Part shown: one piece after another, positions 24,355 through 39,574 of the stretch
Numbering within the stretch: position 1 is the first letter of the stretch
Layout: each line of letters opens with the position of its first letter
Assembly (NCBI GenBank): GCA_036898135.1
Contig: CM072511.1
Span: 79,240,762-79,304,761 of the forward strand
Direction: 5' to 3'
DNA: 64,000 nucleotides
Source: Oncomelania hupensis
Lineage: Eukaryota; Mollusca; Gastropoda; Littorinimorpha; Pomatiopsidae
The notes under the pieces: model-generated
Seen by the model: the letters and a program-made list of their open reading frames with translations, nothing else
What the model was told of the DNA's origin: nothing
The model's database searches: none
Translations under genes and position numbers: made by a program

Positions 24355-26141
24355 TGTGACGACCGGACCAATTTACCCTGCTTATTTTAATATTTAGCTT
24401 GTTTAGTCATCGGAATCATAGAATGTTAATGTTAGGCAGCAGCAGACTATGGAAGTAATCAAGCGTAGCAATGATACTGCCGGCTACACACAGCAGTGAT
24501 AGCGGTAGGACCTTAGGCAATGACATCATCGTAGCTACGTTAGGCGAGTCGATTATCCGCCAATGGGATCACAGCTTAGAATGGACTCAACCAGGTCTGG
24601 CTGATTCAAATGTAGAGCTAGACCGGCAGTCGTGTTTGAACCAAGGAGCAGTACACAGCTACCCGTGAAAAGACTAGGAAGCAGTACTTGGGAAAATCCG
24701 AATTCCCTCAAGTAGCCACTGCCTGACATTGTCGAGAAGGTAAATGAACATGCTTCTGTTTCATCGTGATAAAAAAAAAAGGTAAAGGTAGTCCCATAGC
24801 CTTGTGGCCGTAGGGGAGCGTGATGTTGGAGATCACACTTATCTTGGGCCAGCGTAATGAGGGTGATGCCCAACTCTCTCCCTCGCTGCTTTACCTTCCC
24901 CACCCTCAAGAGAGTAGGTACTCAATCACAGTTGAGTCAACTGGGGGCGTTGTTGTTTGTCGCTTCACACCTTAGCGGTCACCCATCCAAGTGCTAACCG
25001 CACCGGACGGTGCTTCACTTTCGTCACAGTAGCAAGTGCTCCAACCACTGCACTATCCGACACCCCTCATCGTGATGTATTATATTATTGTTGAATTATG
25101 TTTGTGGAATTTGCTATGCATAGAATTGAATTGTTAGGCCGACTTTGCCTCAACATGTGGAGAAGCTGACCACGAGGCAAAAAGACGACCGGCCGACGCC
25201 ATCTTGTATTTTGTACGGAACCACTGTTGTTTAACTTATGTGTGCTTGCAGACCAGTGGTTGTACAAATGAATGTGTATAATATTATTAATTCTTGATGT
25301 GTATAAGTAGCCATGTTTTATATTTATGTATATATAGGAAATTAGAGTGGAGATTCCAGTGGATCACGGACTTAGCAGAATGTTCGTCGCTTATATATGT
25401 AGATGTGGAGCTAATCACTGAGGGCTATTACGACCTTCAGTGAGACGCTCTGCACACACCAATTATTCAGGGTTGTGCAGAATTTCGTCTCATGTGTTAC
25501 AGACGATCAGGCGTTCTGTAGTGCGCCCAACACAGCATCAGACGAAACCATGTCGACGCATAAGTTGGCTGCCGAGGTATCCCCAGCATTGCGCGAGGAA
25601 AACCCACCAGTCTAACCACAGGGAAGAAACCAGAAGAAGACAACACAGCTTGTCAGGAAACAGACCACAACACAGCACGTTGGACTCTAAGTTAAGTACA
25701 GAGCCAAGAGTGCACAAAAACTGACAGCCACAGGACCACAGTAGTCCACTCGTCATGAACTTTAGTATCCAGTGCCCTGGGATGAGACATTAGCTGCATA
25801 GACTATCAGCGATCGAATCATTCACAGTGATTATGACTTTTTAAGGTAGATTAGTACATCGAAGATCTTGTATAGAGAGTAGAAGAAATAAATGTGATTT
25901 TAACTGTTATCAAGTGGCTGGACTACATATGTTTCATAGCCGTGTGAAAGCTAGTGTGACAGTGATCTTTTACCATTTTTCTATCTATCTCTTATCCCAG
26001 CCTTAACACAGACCGAGCTAAACAAATAAATTTATTAAAGTAATTCATCGGGTGACTCACTAGCAGTTCCCATAGAATAAAGCGTGAGGGTTACAGCATT
26101 CCATTGTGCAGAGCCCAGCAACCCATAAACCCCACGTGACA
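24355..26141 (+). mobile_element. Solo LTR (copy D, forward), nested in copy C
   Basis: Begins TGTGACGACC and ends CCCACGTGACA, flanked by CTGTC at 24,350-24,354 and 26,142-26,146. Removing the SINE it carries leaves 1,481 bp, one base from copy B. It shares with B the phrases CCTGACATTGTC, GGAAATTAGAGTGGAGATTC, TGTGCAGAATTTCGTCTC and AGTGGCTGGACTAC. An AATAAA signal lies about 250 bp from its 3' end. No internal gag-pol region. Confidence 0.9.
24771..25066 (-). mobile_element. SINE with 5S-like internal segment, nested in LTR copy D
   Basis: A 296-bp insert flanked by the 10-bp duplication TCATCGTGAT (24,761-24,770 and 25,067-25,076); other LTR copies are uninterrupted here. On the minus strand it starts GGGGTGTCGG with an A-box-like TAGTGCAGTGG, then GGTTAGCACTTGGATGGGTG followed by ACCGC, very close to the box C region of 5S rRNA, and ends CTTTACC plus a T10 run. 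A T-ended tail suggests mobilisation by a LINE recognising that end. Mollusc V-type SINEs are a possible home for it; I cannot confirm that. Confidence 0.85.
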
Positions 26142-26793
26142 CTGTCTCATCATTGGGCTAATGGTGCTTTCTGTCCTATCGTTGGTTTTTCTGGAAGAGA
26201 GGACTATCGCACAGTCCTTCTAGAGCAGTTTTGGTATACGGTTTCTAGTGACTTAACTGTCTCGTCGATGAGTGGTGTTGTGGTCTCGTCTTTTGGGTAG
26301 TAGACCAGTGAGCCAGTGGAGCACACTGCTCTCGCTGCTCAAGGTTGCAGGCCACGTGTCAGGGTTGCCTCTCTGTGGAGTTTGTTCCCAGCCGTGGACC
26401 AAGATGCCTGCTCGTCTTCTTGACAATGTCAGGCTCTGGCTATACTGTCGATGAATGATTTTCATCCGTCACCTGCCGAATCTTCCGCTAGAGAGATCTA
26501 TCAACGTGCGTCTTGCTACGATGATGTTCGGATAAAGACTAACTATCGTCACGTTATAGTCAGCCCAAGCGCGCGAGATCTCAAGACTAGTAGCGCCACT
26601 GCGGGGGTGGCGGGTGATTGGTCAGCTGGGTGACGTCACGGCTTATCTTATGAAGCTGTAGCCTACGTATGCTTAACCCAACTTTCTTCTGTCGTCTCCT
26701 AGTCAGCGAATTACTGTACACAGGTCAAAGCAGACTGACCGTGTAGGCATGAAGCTTTAGTGCTGGGATGAACTTGCCTATCGCGACAATCTG

Positions 26794-27312
26794 ATGTGAA
26801 TAACATGTACAATTAAGGAAATAACATGTATTTATATTTATCGACTTTATTTTTACCATCACGCTTTTGCTGCTTTTGCTTTTGACCAACCGGTGTTTAC
26901 GCTATAAAGATTATTTTGATACACAGAAACAAAAACTCTATTTGCCTGTTTTTTTTTCAGTTTAACGGGAGAGGAATTTCCTCCAAATTTAAACAAATGT
27001 TCTCAAATGCATGCTACGTGCTGTTCTAGCGTTTCTCTGTGATGGAGATCATTTTAATCGTTTGATATTTTTGCGGAGGCGGAAGAAAACAAGCATCTTA
27101 TTGGATCAGATAAAGCCTAATAATTACACACCAACTCAAAATTACATAAACCTTAAACAACTCTTTTTTTTCAAATACAAGTATAACTCTACACACCGTA
27201 AAGACCTCACATTGCAAAAGATACATTTTAACAGTTGCTGAACAATTATTTTTATTTTTATGACAAAGCCTCCCTTTATCCAATTTCTTTGGTCCATAAC
27301 ACTACACCTCTC

Positions 27313-27317
<5 letters not shown>
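26794..27317. other. AT-rich DNA, no gene seen
   Basis: No repeat copy or coding signal recognised. A 76-codon plus frame at 27,011-27,241 has no known motif. Confidence 0.45.
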
Positions 27318-27357
<40 letters not shown>

Positions 27358-27610
27358 TCTCTCTCTTCCTCTCTCTCTCTTATCTATAGTACATAATTTG
27401 ATTCGTCCTATTGTTCTTATTGTTCTTTTTCTCCCTCATCTTCTTCTTCCTGCCCTTCCCCATCTTCCTCTTAATCATCCGTATATCTACCTCCTCTTCT
27501 AACTTCCTTCCCCCCACCCCCCGCTTACTCCCTCTATCATTTCCTTTATTACCACCTCTTCTTCTATCGTCATCTTTTCCTGTTCCTTCTCCTTCCTCTT
27601 CTCCACCAAG
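27318..27610. repeat. (CT)n and pyrimidine-rich tract
   Basis: CT microsatellite at about 27,318-27,380, then a pyrimidine-rich, CTT/CCT-biased tract to about 27,610. Confidence 0.85.
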
Positions 27611-28012
27611 AAGTGAAAAAGACGAGCAGGACGGCTTAGTTACAGAGGAAAAAGATGACTACTGCGCAATCAAGCCAGTCCGCATGCAGACGGCAGCTGG
27701 GTAATAAAACCAAGAACGCTGACTACAATTCGCAGTAAAGAAGGAGGAACAAAACAGATGAAGACAAACTTCAAAGAGGGAACGGTAGTACCACGTCGAG
27801 TGAGTAGAAGAGACTTTCCTAGGAAGCCTATAATTATACAATAGCAGTTATCCTAGTTTAAAAGGCCTTGGAAATGTAAGCGATAGTTCTGTCCTAAGTT
27901 TACGTCCCAAGCTATGCATGCACCCTAGGACTGAAATCTAAGAATCGTGTCAAATTTAGACGTGGGGAGAAAAGTCAGTATGAAACGTTGTGCAGGTCAT
28001 GTAGCTTGCCTG
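27611..28012. other. No gene seen
   Basis: Unique-looking sequence before the LINE insertion; no motif recognised. Confidence 0.4.
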
Positions 28013-28023
28013 ATGGACCCTTC

Positions 28024-28599
28024 ATGACCCCCGTTGGGGTGCCGGGGGTTTCAGTATAAATAGTATCCCCACTGTCTGGAAATTTAGTGCTTTAAATTCC
28101 CACTGTCGCTGTCTTTCTCATTTGCTCTTTCTCATTCCTGCTCTGTTCTATCAATCTGCTATACTATCGTCTTCTTCGCTAGACCAGTCTCCTACCTTTT
28201 TTCTTGACAACTCTTCCGGGACAAGACTCCTTATTTGTGTATGAGGTCTGAAGAAACAGCTTGGGAATAGTGGATGCTTTCTGCCAGGTGGTCACTAGGG
28301 CTTCCTATGATGTTATTATTTAGCAGTGTAGGCATTTTATATGTATGTGTTTTGTTGATAATTTATAATGATGTTTGTATTCTATTTTGTTTTTGTAAAC
28401 GGGGGTTCGATAAGTTGGGGTGAAGCCTCAGCCGTCCCCTGCGTGGGATGTCTTTATTGTAAAGTGACTGGCTGGTGGAGAGCTTTCGGTTTTACCACTA
28501 GGGTTGTTTCAGCAGATCTTTTATGCGGATCAGGGGTTGTCCGGTCCTGATTTGGCTCGGAAGAGTCCGCTGGACCTAAAGCAATAATAATGTAATGTA
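28024..28599 (+). mobile_element. 5'-truncated LINE 3' end (family N), copy 1
   Basis: Flanked by ATGGACCCTTC at 28,013-28,023 and 28,600-28,610, an 11-bp target duplication. The 3' end carries GGTCCTGATTTGGCTCGGAA, AGTCCGCTGGACC and CTAAAGCAATAATAATGTAATGTA, so the tail is an imperfect TAATG/TAA repeat. The same 3' end closes the minus-strand elements at 29.36 and 44.87 kb. Its body (GCCGGGGGTTTCAGTATAAA, GCTTTAAATTCCCACTGTCG) is shared with copy 2. No reverse transcriptase frame remains, so this is untranslated sequence or a derived non-autonomous element. Confidence 0.9.
28543..28576 (+). promoter_or_regulatory. 3'-terminal RNA hairpin of the LINE
   Basis: GGTCC pairs with GGACC as an outer stem and GGCTC with GAGTC as an inner stem around GGAA. 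It is repeated almost exactly at 29,362-29,394 and 44,876-44,910 (minus). Known LINE reverse transcriptases often recognise such 3' stem-loops; that role here is inferred. Confidence 0.6.
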
Positions 28600-28610
28600 A
28601 TGGACCCTTC

Positions 28611-29325
28611 CTGATTAGAACTCCGTGTGTTGTAAGCTTCATAGCACCCATCAAAGCAGCCCATACGACTGTAGAGTGAAGGTGTAAGTCACACTGCGTT
28701 ATTAACTAAGAGGCTAGCAAGCAACCGTTGGTGTCGTAATAAGGAGAGGAGACAAAATAAATAATCAAAGAAGAAACAAATAAGAAGATATAGAAATAGT
28801 GAAAGTACGCAACGAGGGCAGATGAAAGATGCATTATAAGAGATTGTGTCTTTGACATAGGTCCACTTGTTTCGACAATTACAATTAAATAATTCTTCTT
28901 TCTTCATACTGCTGCTTAATGATGAAAATGTCGGTGTCGGTATCGGTATTCTTAATAAGTCATGTGGTGTACGTCATGTTACTATAAGATAATAAAAAGA
29001 TTGTATTTATAGGAAATCTAATCTTCAACAGTCTCGTCTATATGTATCCAACCAAGGACTCTGTGTAGTAACAGAAATACAATCAATACGCCCTGAGATG
29101 GAAATCAGTAACAGTTTAGTACACTCGCTAAAAAGCAAAGTGCAGCAAAGTAGATGAGCTCTTCAAAAAAATAAAAACAAATACCAAGTTAGGAGTACTG
29201 TGCAATATAGTTTTCAATATTTGTTGATCTGACACACGTAACGTTTGAGTAAACAATCACGCTAAAATGCGCTGAGCCTCTTAGTCTTTTATAGCATGCA
29301 GCAAACAAAACAGTAAATATGAACC
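28611..29325. other. No gene seen between the two convergent LINE ends
   Basis: AT-rich sequence with a short TCGGTATCGG patch near 28,933. It may include decayed 3' sequence of the old minus-strand LINE, but no motif is readable. Confidence 0.4.
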
Positions 29326-29337
29326 TATAAAGAAATT

Positions 29338-30024
29338 GATTGATTGATTGATTGATTTATTGTTGCTTTAGGTCCAGCGGACTCTTCCGAGCCAAATCAG
29401 GACCGGACAACCCCCGATCCGCATAAAAGATCTGCCGAAACAACCCTAGTGGGAAAATTGAATGCCCTCCACCGGCCAGTCACTTTACAATAAAGACATC
29501 CCACGCGGGGGACGGCTGAGGGTTGACCTCAACTACGCGCACATCCCGGTTACAAAAACAAAATAGAATACAACCATCATTATAAATCATCAACAAAACA
29601 CTTACATATAAAATGCCTATAGTGCGAAATAATACAATCATAGGAAGCCCTAGTGACCACCCGGCCTGATCCAGCAGACCCCATACACAAACAATGAGTC
29701 TTGTCCAGGAAGAGTTTTCAAGAAAAAAGGTAGGTCACTGATCCAGCGAAGAAGAAGAAAGTATAGCAGAGTGATAGGACAGATCAGGAATGGGAAAGAG
29801 CAAATGATGAAGACAGCGACAGTGGGAATTTAAAGCACTAAATTTCCAGAAAGTGGGGATACTATTTATACTGAAACCCCCGGCACTCCAACGGGGGGAA
29901 CTGTTGCCGCAGTGAATTAGTCATGCCTACAAAGGCAAGACAGGTTTTCAACTGGGGCTTTCACTGTTCCCTTTATAGGTTAGAACAATCTACAGTGACA
30001 AGATTGCTCATGACCCCAAGGGGT
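29338..30024 (-). mobile_element. 5'-truncated LINE 3' end (family N), copy 2
   Basis: Flanked by TATAAAGAAATT at 29,326-29,337 and 30,025-30,036, a 12-bp target duplication. Minus-strand reading: 3' tail (AATC)n at 29,338-29,357, the terminal hairpin, then the body shared with copy 1 up to about 29,905. It extends about 115 bp further 5' than copy 1, so the two were truncated independently. It landed in the older LINE remnant at 30.0-31.9 kb. Confidence 0.9.
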
Positions 30025-30036
30025 TATAAAGAAATT

Positions 30037-31940
30037 AAGGTAAATACAAGAGCATTAACGTCCACCGTTAGAAATTGCCAGCGAAAACTCTAGTTAGCGA
30101 AGAAAAATGGAAGCAAGAGGGCAATGCCAGTTTGTGCCATTGTCACACTTTTATCAGCTTCTTCCTCATCTTTACGAGTGTGCCTAGGACCATCCCCCAC
30201 ACAATATCATTCCGATATATTTAAACCGGTATTACAAATACCGCTCCTGCTTCATCTGTTTGAAGAACAGATCCATCAGTATAGTCCAGTTGTCCAGAAT
30301 ACTTCTCATGTAAATGATGTCGTATTTCAACTGCAGTAAGCAGAAGGTTGTGGTTCTTGTTTTCATTACAGCACCAAATATTATATTTAACTTTTTTTTA
30401 GTTCCCACATAGGTACTGGGGAAATTATATTTTTATTTAAACGTTCAATATGCTTTAAGTCAATTTCAATCATATATAGCTCAGTCGTCAGAGCGCAGGA
30501 ACTGTGTACGTGCGTCTCGGGCGACGTGGGTTCGAATCCTGACTTCAGCAAACTATTTTGAGATTGCTGGATAGTAGTGGCCAGCGCTTTGAGAAGTTTC
30601 TGAGCTTGTAAGTGCGCTATATAAGAGCAATCTCTTTCTTGTAGAGGTTCTTATTGTTTTAAAGGAGTGCATCTTTTGAGCTTGTTTAGGAAAATCTAGA
30701 TCGGATCGTGTAATAGTTCTTCGTCAGAACTGTTGTTAACTGCATTTGCTCTTACAATATCTTTCGCCATTCATCAAGGAGCAAGTTTATAGGTCTCTGT
30801 GGTTTTTGTATGAATTATTGCTTTACTGTCTAAGCTTTGTAACTTTTTAAGATAGCACGTCCGTATGTTAATTTGAATCTAACTAAAAGCACAGGTTTAC
30901 GTCTTGTCTCCAAGATTGTTTGTTAATAATGTTCAATAAATTATAGCTTTTGACAGCCTTCTGTGTTATATATTATATATGTCGTTTTCAGTGCAGTTTA
31001 TAGGTTAGATAAACGCTTAAAAGTTTAACCTCTTGTAATACTTGAGTTCTTCATTTTCAATTTTTAATTTTTAAAATTGTCTAGGCTGATGACCATGATT
31101 AAATAAAGCCAGGTTTGGTTTTGTTTTCTTTTGATAATTTAAGACCCATTCTGATTCATAAAATGACTTACATTATTTAATTATTTTTTAAAATATAACT
31201 TAGTAATCTAATTAATTTCGTACAATGATGTTTTGGTTTCAAAAAGTTATATTCATCCATATGTTATTTGCATATTGAACAAGTGATACTTTACTACTCA
31301 ACAATTTTGGTAAATCATACATTAATATATTAAATAAAATCGGCGAAACTATAGATCTTTGCGGAATTCCCATATTAGTTTTATACTTAAACGAATATGA
31401 CTTCCCCACTTTAACTTTTATATTTCTTTTTTTTTAAATGCCAATATACATACGACCTGACTATTGATTTTATTTTGTACATTAATCTTGCATGCCAAAC
31501 TCTCTCATATGCATTGATAATGTCAAAAAATGTAGCTAAAACGCACTTTCGTTTTGCAAATTGTCCCTAGTTTTTAGTTTTACTAAATGATCTACTGTTG
31601 ATCTTCCTTTTTGAAGAGCAGCCTGATATAATATTCCGTTTTAGACAATAATATGACATTCTTTCTAAAATAATCCTTTCCATTACTTTTCATACATGAA
31701 ACGTTAATCATATTCGTCTAAAACTTGACGTAACTGATCGGGTCTTACCTGATTTTAATATAGATATTGCTATAGAAGATTTTTAATAATCAGTTAAAGT
31801 ACCGGTATTCCAGCATTTGTTAAAAATAGTATGTACAATTTTTATTCATTTATCAGGAAGGTGTATCAATACGTTATATAATAATATACCGTCAAATCCT
31901 ACAGCTGATGTTTTCCTTCCTAAATATAACATAGTATATT
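30037..31940 (-). pseudogene. Old decayed jockey-like LINE, RT and RNase H remnants
   Basis: No frame is open, but frame-jumping translation of the minus strand recovers a LINE in order: AVGFDGILLYN (about 31,900), VMERIILERMSYY, QKGRSTVDHLVKLKTRDN (about 31,590), ATFFDIINAYERVWHARL (RT motif A, about 31,520), MGIPQRSIVSPILFNIL (motif B, about 31,360), SLVQYANNI (motif C, with the catalytic Asp pair now Asn-Asn), LNIINKQSWRQD (about 30,930), and after a SINE, SGQLDYTDGSVLQTDEAGAV with VFVIP (RNase H, about 30,270). Very high AT content and many stops show it is old. Confidence 0.8.
30473..30650 (+). mobile_element. tRNA-derived SINE inserted in the old LINE
   Basis: Starts with a tRNA-like head: TATAGCTCAGTCGTCAGAGC (A box) at 30,475 and GGGTTCGAATCCTGA (B box) at 30,529, then a body ending CAGCGCTTTGAGAAG and GCGCTATATAAGAGCAAT (30,611-30,630). 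It separates the RT from the RNase H remnants of the minus-strand LINE. No intact tRNA cloverleaf beyond the head and no clear target duplication. Confidence 0.8.
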
Positions 31941-35974
<4,034 letters not shown>

Positions 35975-36600
35975 CTTTGAAATGCGTATTTGATGGGTCG
36001 TTTCCTCTTTCCCTAAAGTAGGATTTGACTCAAGATTTAGAACGGAAAGCCGAGTATGTATATGCATTATGAAATGTCATGATTGATGTCACCACCCCCA
36101 ATCCGATCTTCCCCCTCTTTCGCTGAAATAGGATGTAAAGACATAATGGAAAGCAGAGCATATTATATGCATTTTGAGATTCATGATTGATGTGATTTTG
36201 TTCACTGTTACCCTATAGTAGAAAGAAATGCAGTTTTCAAATTCATTTTAAAATTCCCTATTGATATTTATTTCCACTTTCTTGCCTAAAGTAGTAGGAT
36301 CTGGCTCAATAAAGATATGTGCGCCATCCAGGCTCTACAAGTGATTTTATGATTATTAAATTATTCATCCCTTAGGTAGGATCTGGTTCAAGACAAAAAT
36401 AAACGCACACTTGCTCAAAGTCTATGCATTTTAAAATCCAACCTTAAAAATAATAATAATAGGATCTTGTTCAAAACAAGAATGCGTGCTTACTTGCACC
36501 ACGAAGGAACATTCCAAAGTTGAACATGCTTTAGAGACTGGCGCTCGATTCTTTATCTAAAGACAAAGTATAGAATCCTGGGTCAAAGACAGGCTTCCGC
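35975..36600. repeat. Decayed tandem array, unit about 105-120 bp
   Basis: The phrase CTAAAGTAGGATCTGGTTCA, then AGA-AAAAT, then a GCATTTTGAAATTCATGATT phrase recurs about six times (anchors near 36,013, 36,122, 36,214, 36,288, 36,372, 36,463 and 36,556). Units are heavily diverged and unequal in length. No open frame runs through. Confidence 0.7.
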
Positions 36601-36858
36601 CATTCAGGCCCTTACCAAACATTTCTCTGGAACTTAGTCTCCTTACTTAGCAAAAAACAAGTGTAACTGGGATTTACGGACCAGGGAGGTTGGGTGTTGT
36701 TGAGGCTTTATAGCCAAAATGGTTGATTGCATGCTTAGATTAATGTTAAACTTTTTCCCAACTGGAAGAAAGATTTAGATCATGACATATTTGCTGAACT
36801 TTTCCTCAGTTAGCTTGTTAACTCATGACGAAGCGCTTGTTGTTGTTTTTTAAACGCG

Positions 36859-36991
<133 letters not shown>

Positions 36992-38849
36992 CTATTGTAA
37001 TCTGGTGTATTTTATTTCCTTCAAACGTTTTACTTCTCTTCTTGAATTAGTGTGACATAATTATGATCAACTATGTCATAAGTGCAGAACAGTCCGACAA
37101 AAGTTAATGCAAAGACAAAGTCCAATTCAATTGAGCGGTACATAGTTTCTACAAAAATAATGTTGACTTTAAACTACACACACGGAGAAGTCCAATAACT
37201 GTCCCCAACCAAACTTCTATTTTTAAAATAAAATAATATCATCGTACTTTCAGAGGTCATACGTTTATAGGTTCCAAGTTTGCACTGCTTTTTATAGGTT
37301 TAAAGATCAGTGTGCGTCGTCCACTGCCATAAAACAAGGTATATTTGTTTTTGTACGGTTATCTGGGGCCACAGTTTTGTATCTGGGAACATGCGCATGT
37401 TCCCAGATCCAAGGTAACTGAAAATGCAAGGAAAAGTAAGTTTCATCTCCTCTAGGCGACGAAGTAGGTCAAGCTGTATTTGTTTCTAGGTCAACTGTAT
37501 TTTACGAACCGTTTGAAAATGTTTTCGAATCGTTTGTTCACGCCGGATAGTGTCCTCACTTGGTTTCATACAATTTAAGAATCCAAGAAGGCAAATGGGT
37601 TTTTGGGATGGAAAAAGCGCAATTTTGTAGAGAAAAGGGTTAGGGCAAGGGCTATGGATAGATCTACAACTAACCCTTACTCGAACCCTTGTAGCAAAAT
37701 TCCGCTTTTGTTTTGTTCCATAAATCTCGGCAATGAAAGTTCATGCTGGGTACATTTGCAAAGAGTGTGTGTCACTCTTGACCTACACATCATAATCGTG
37801 CATTATCATATTCATAATGGCAAAAAAATAAAAAGAGAAACTTGATTATCTTATTTTTATTTGGACGGAAAATAAGCGGGCGGATGGCGGTTCTCTGGTT
37901 CAGCCTATTCGGTAGGGTTTCATTTTTAATTTCCTAAGGGTTAAATCAAATGCATCAATTATTCCACCGTCGCGGCCCTTTGGGTATGCAGATGGCGGCA
38001 GAGATTGTTGTTCTGAGAATACAAAACAACACCCATACTCATCCTCACACTCATGCTCTTTCCCACACACCAACGAGCTTCATCACCACCCCATGCTATC
38101 CCTCTATACCCCCCCCCCCCACACACACACAACATCCTCTCTCTCTCTTTCTCTCTCTCTTCCCCATCCTGACACACACCCCGCTAATAGTGTATAAAAT
38201 CTAGGAAAGAGCACACAATCTCACGCAAAAATTATTCGCAACGGTCATTCATAGTTGTGCGTGTGTGTAGTTCAATGTCATGTACCATGCCTCTTAAAAC
38301 AAAAAGTTAATACACAGAATATAAGAAAAAACCCAGACCCGTCTCTGTTCTGTGTCGATCAAACCATGCCGGCAAGCTCAGCAATCCAAAGATTCTCTGG
38401 GTTGCACCGATGGCATACAGATTATCCAGTGACCCCACAGAACTATGCATTCCTGCTTTATACTCCTATACCCTTGGCGGCTCCTTCTGACGACGGTATC
38501 ATATACCAGTGTGTGCATTGACAGTAATCATTGCCAGTGTCGTCTTTAACTCGGGACTAACAGATCTCATGAATTGTGAGATTTACAGGATTAGCCGGCA
38601 CCGTCTTCTTCACCCATGACACGTAAACACGAGAAGCGCAAGGTGCTGGTTAACACACCCTTTTCTGACCGCAGATGCAGTCATTCCGATGATCCCGGCT
38701 TACTGTGCGGCTGACGTGCGTTTTGACGTACTTTTCGTTGAGCAGTCAAATCGAATTTCATCCGCATGTTTGACAAATACTATTAAAAAAATCGAATATT
38801 AACCTAAACCTCCAAATGCATTTAACTACTGCTAATCATTTTTGAGAAT
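36992..38849. other. No recognised gene; contains a perfect palindrome
   Basis: Mostly unique-looking. A C-run and CT/CA patch sits at about 38,100-38,160. Open frames up to 88 codons carry no known motif. The 28-bp palindrome is listed separately. Confidence 0.45.
37381..37408. repeat. Perfect 28-bp palindrome
   Basis: The half ATCTGGGAACATGC is followed directly by its reverse complement. No spacer, no mismatch. It lies in otherwise unremarkable sequence. Confidence 0.95.
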
Positions 38850-38859
38850 TCATATAGTT

Positions 38860-39060
38860 GCACTTTCTCAAAGGTCAAGGTCGCGGTGCTTCACCATTTT
38901 CTAAACACGGTTTTGCGCTGAATCTCAAAAATTAGATTTTTTGGGTTGCTTGCGGATAGAGAGCTCACCTAATGGCCCGTCATTGTTCATGTTCATGTTG
39001 CTTATGTAGGACAATGCCGAGTCACAACACTGCCTACAAAGTACAACACTAATGAAAATG
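38860..39060 (+). repeat. Dispersed repeat, family D, copy 1
   Basis: GCACTTTCTCAAAGGTCAAG, then a CACGGTTTTGCGCTGAATCT block, and TTCATGTTGCTTATGTAGGA recur in the same order at 48,795-48,935. The AAGGTCAAGGTC string is two AGGTCA nuclear-receptor half-sites. Confidence 0.55.
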
Positions 39061-39574
39061 CTTTTTTTCGGATATGGGTGTGTGTCTGGAAAGACATTTG
39101 AAAACCTTGCCGTCTTGTTGTTTTGTAGTTTATTGATTGCGTGATTAATTAATATATTCTTTGAGGATCACGTATTAATAATAGTATCACACGTATAACC
39201 TCCTACTACTTGTAGTAATGCTACAGCCCGTTTAGTGCGCTCGGATTTTTTTAAATATAATCTACTTAACGCAGCTTTTGTTCACGTGGTTTTATGATTT
39301 TGCCATGACATGAAATGCAATTAAAAGAATGAACAGCGTAATCTACTTAATGTCCAAATACAAAAATCCTCTACCAGCACGCACACAAATTATCGCTGTT
39401 GTGCTGTTCATTCACCTTTCTAGCTGTCTGCCGTGCTTCCTGTGTGCTGTTTGTTTTACTTTTAGTGTTCACTGACCCCACCCACTCTCTCTCCCGCCCC
39501 CACCAATGTTGACTCCCTCATTTTTGTTTTGTACTGCCCCACTCCTTTCTCAGTTTTTCCACCATCCTTTATCA
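39061..39574. other. No gene seen
   Basis: Nothing recognised. Confidence 0.4.

Larger units (their letters stand above)
23996..26788 (-). mobile_element. Solo LTR (copy C, reverse), split by copy D
   Basis: Left end TGTGACGGTGGG at 23,996, right end ATCGCGACA at 26,788, flanked by ATCTG at 23,991-23,995 and 26,789-26,793. It matches copy A as two blocks, 23,996-24,354 and 26,142-26,788, separated by the complete forward LTR copy D. Without copy D it is about 1.0 kb, so it also carries an internal deletion relative to the roughly 1.48-kb full LTR. TG...CA ends and the perfect 5-bp duplication support an LTR. Confidence 0.88.

Noticed and set aside
37381..37408. A p53 response element
   Set aside because: The two CATG cores are 2 bp apart instead of the 6 bp in the decamer pair; it is only a palindrome.
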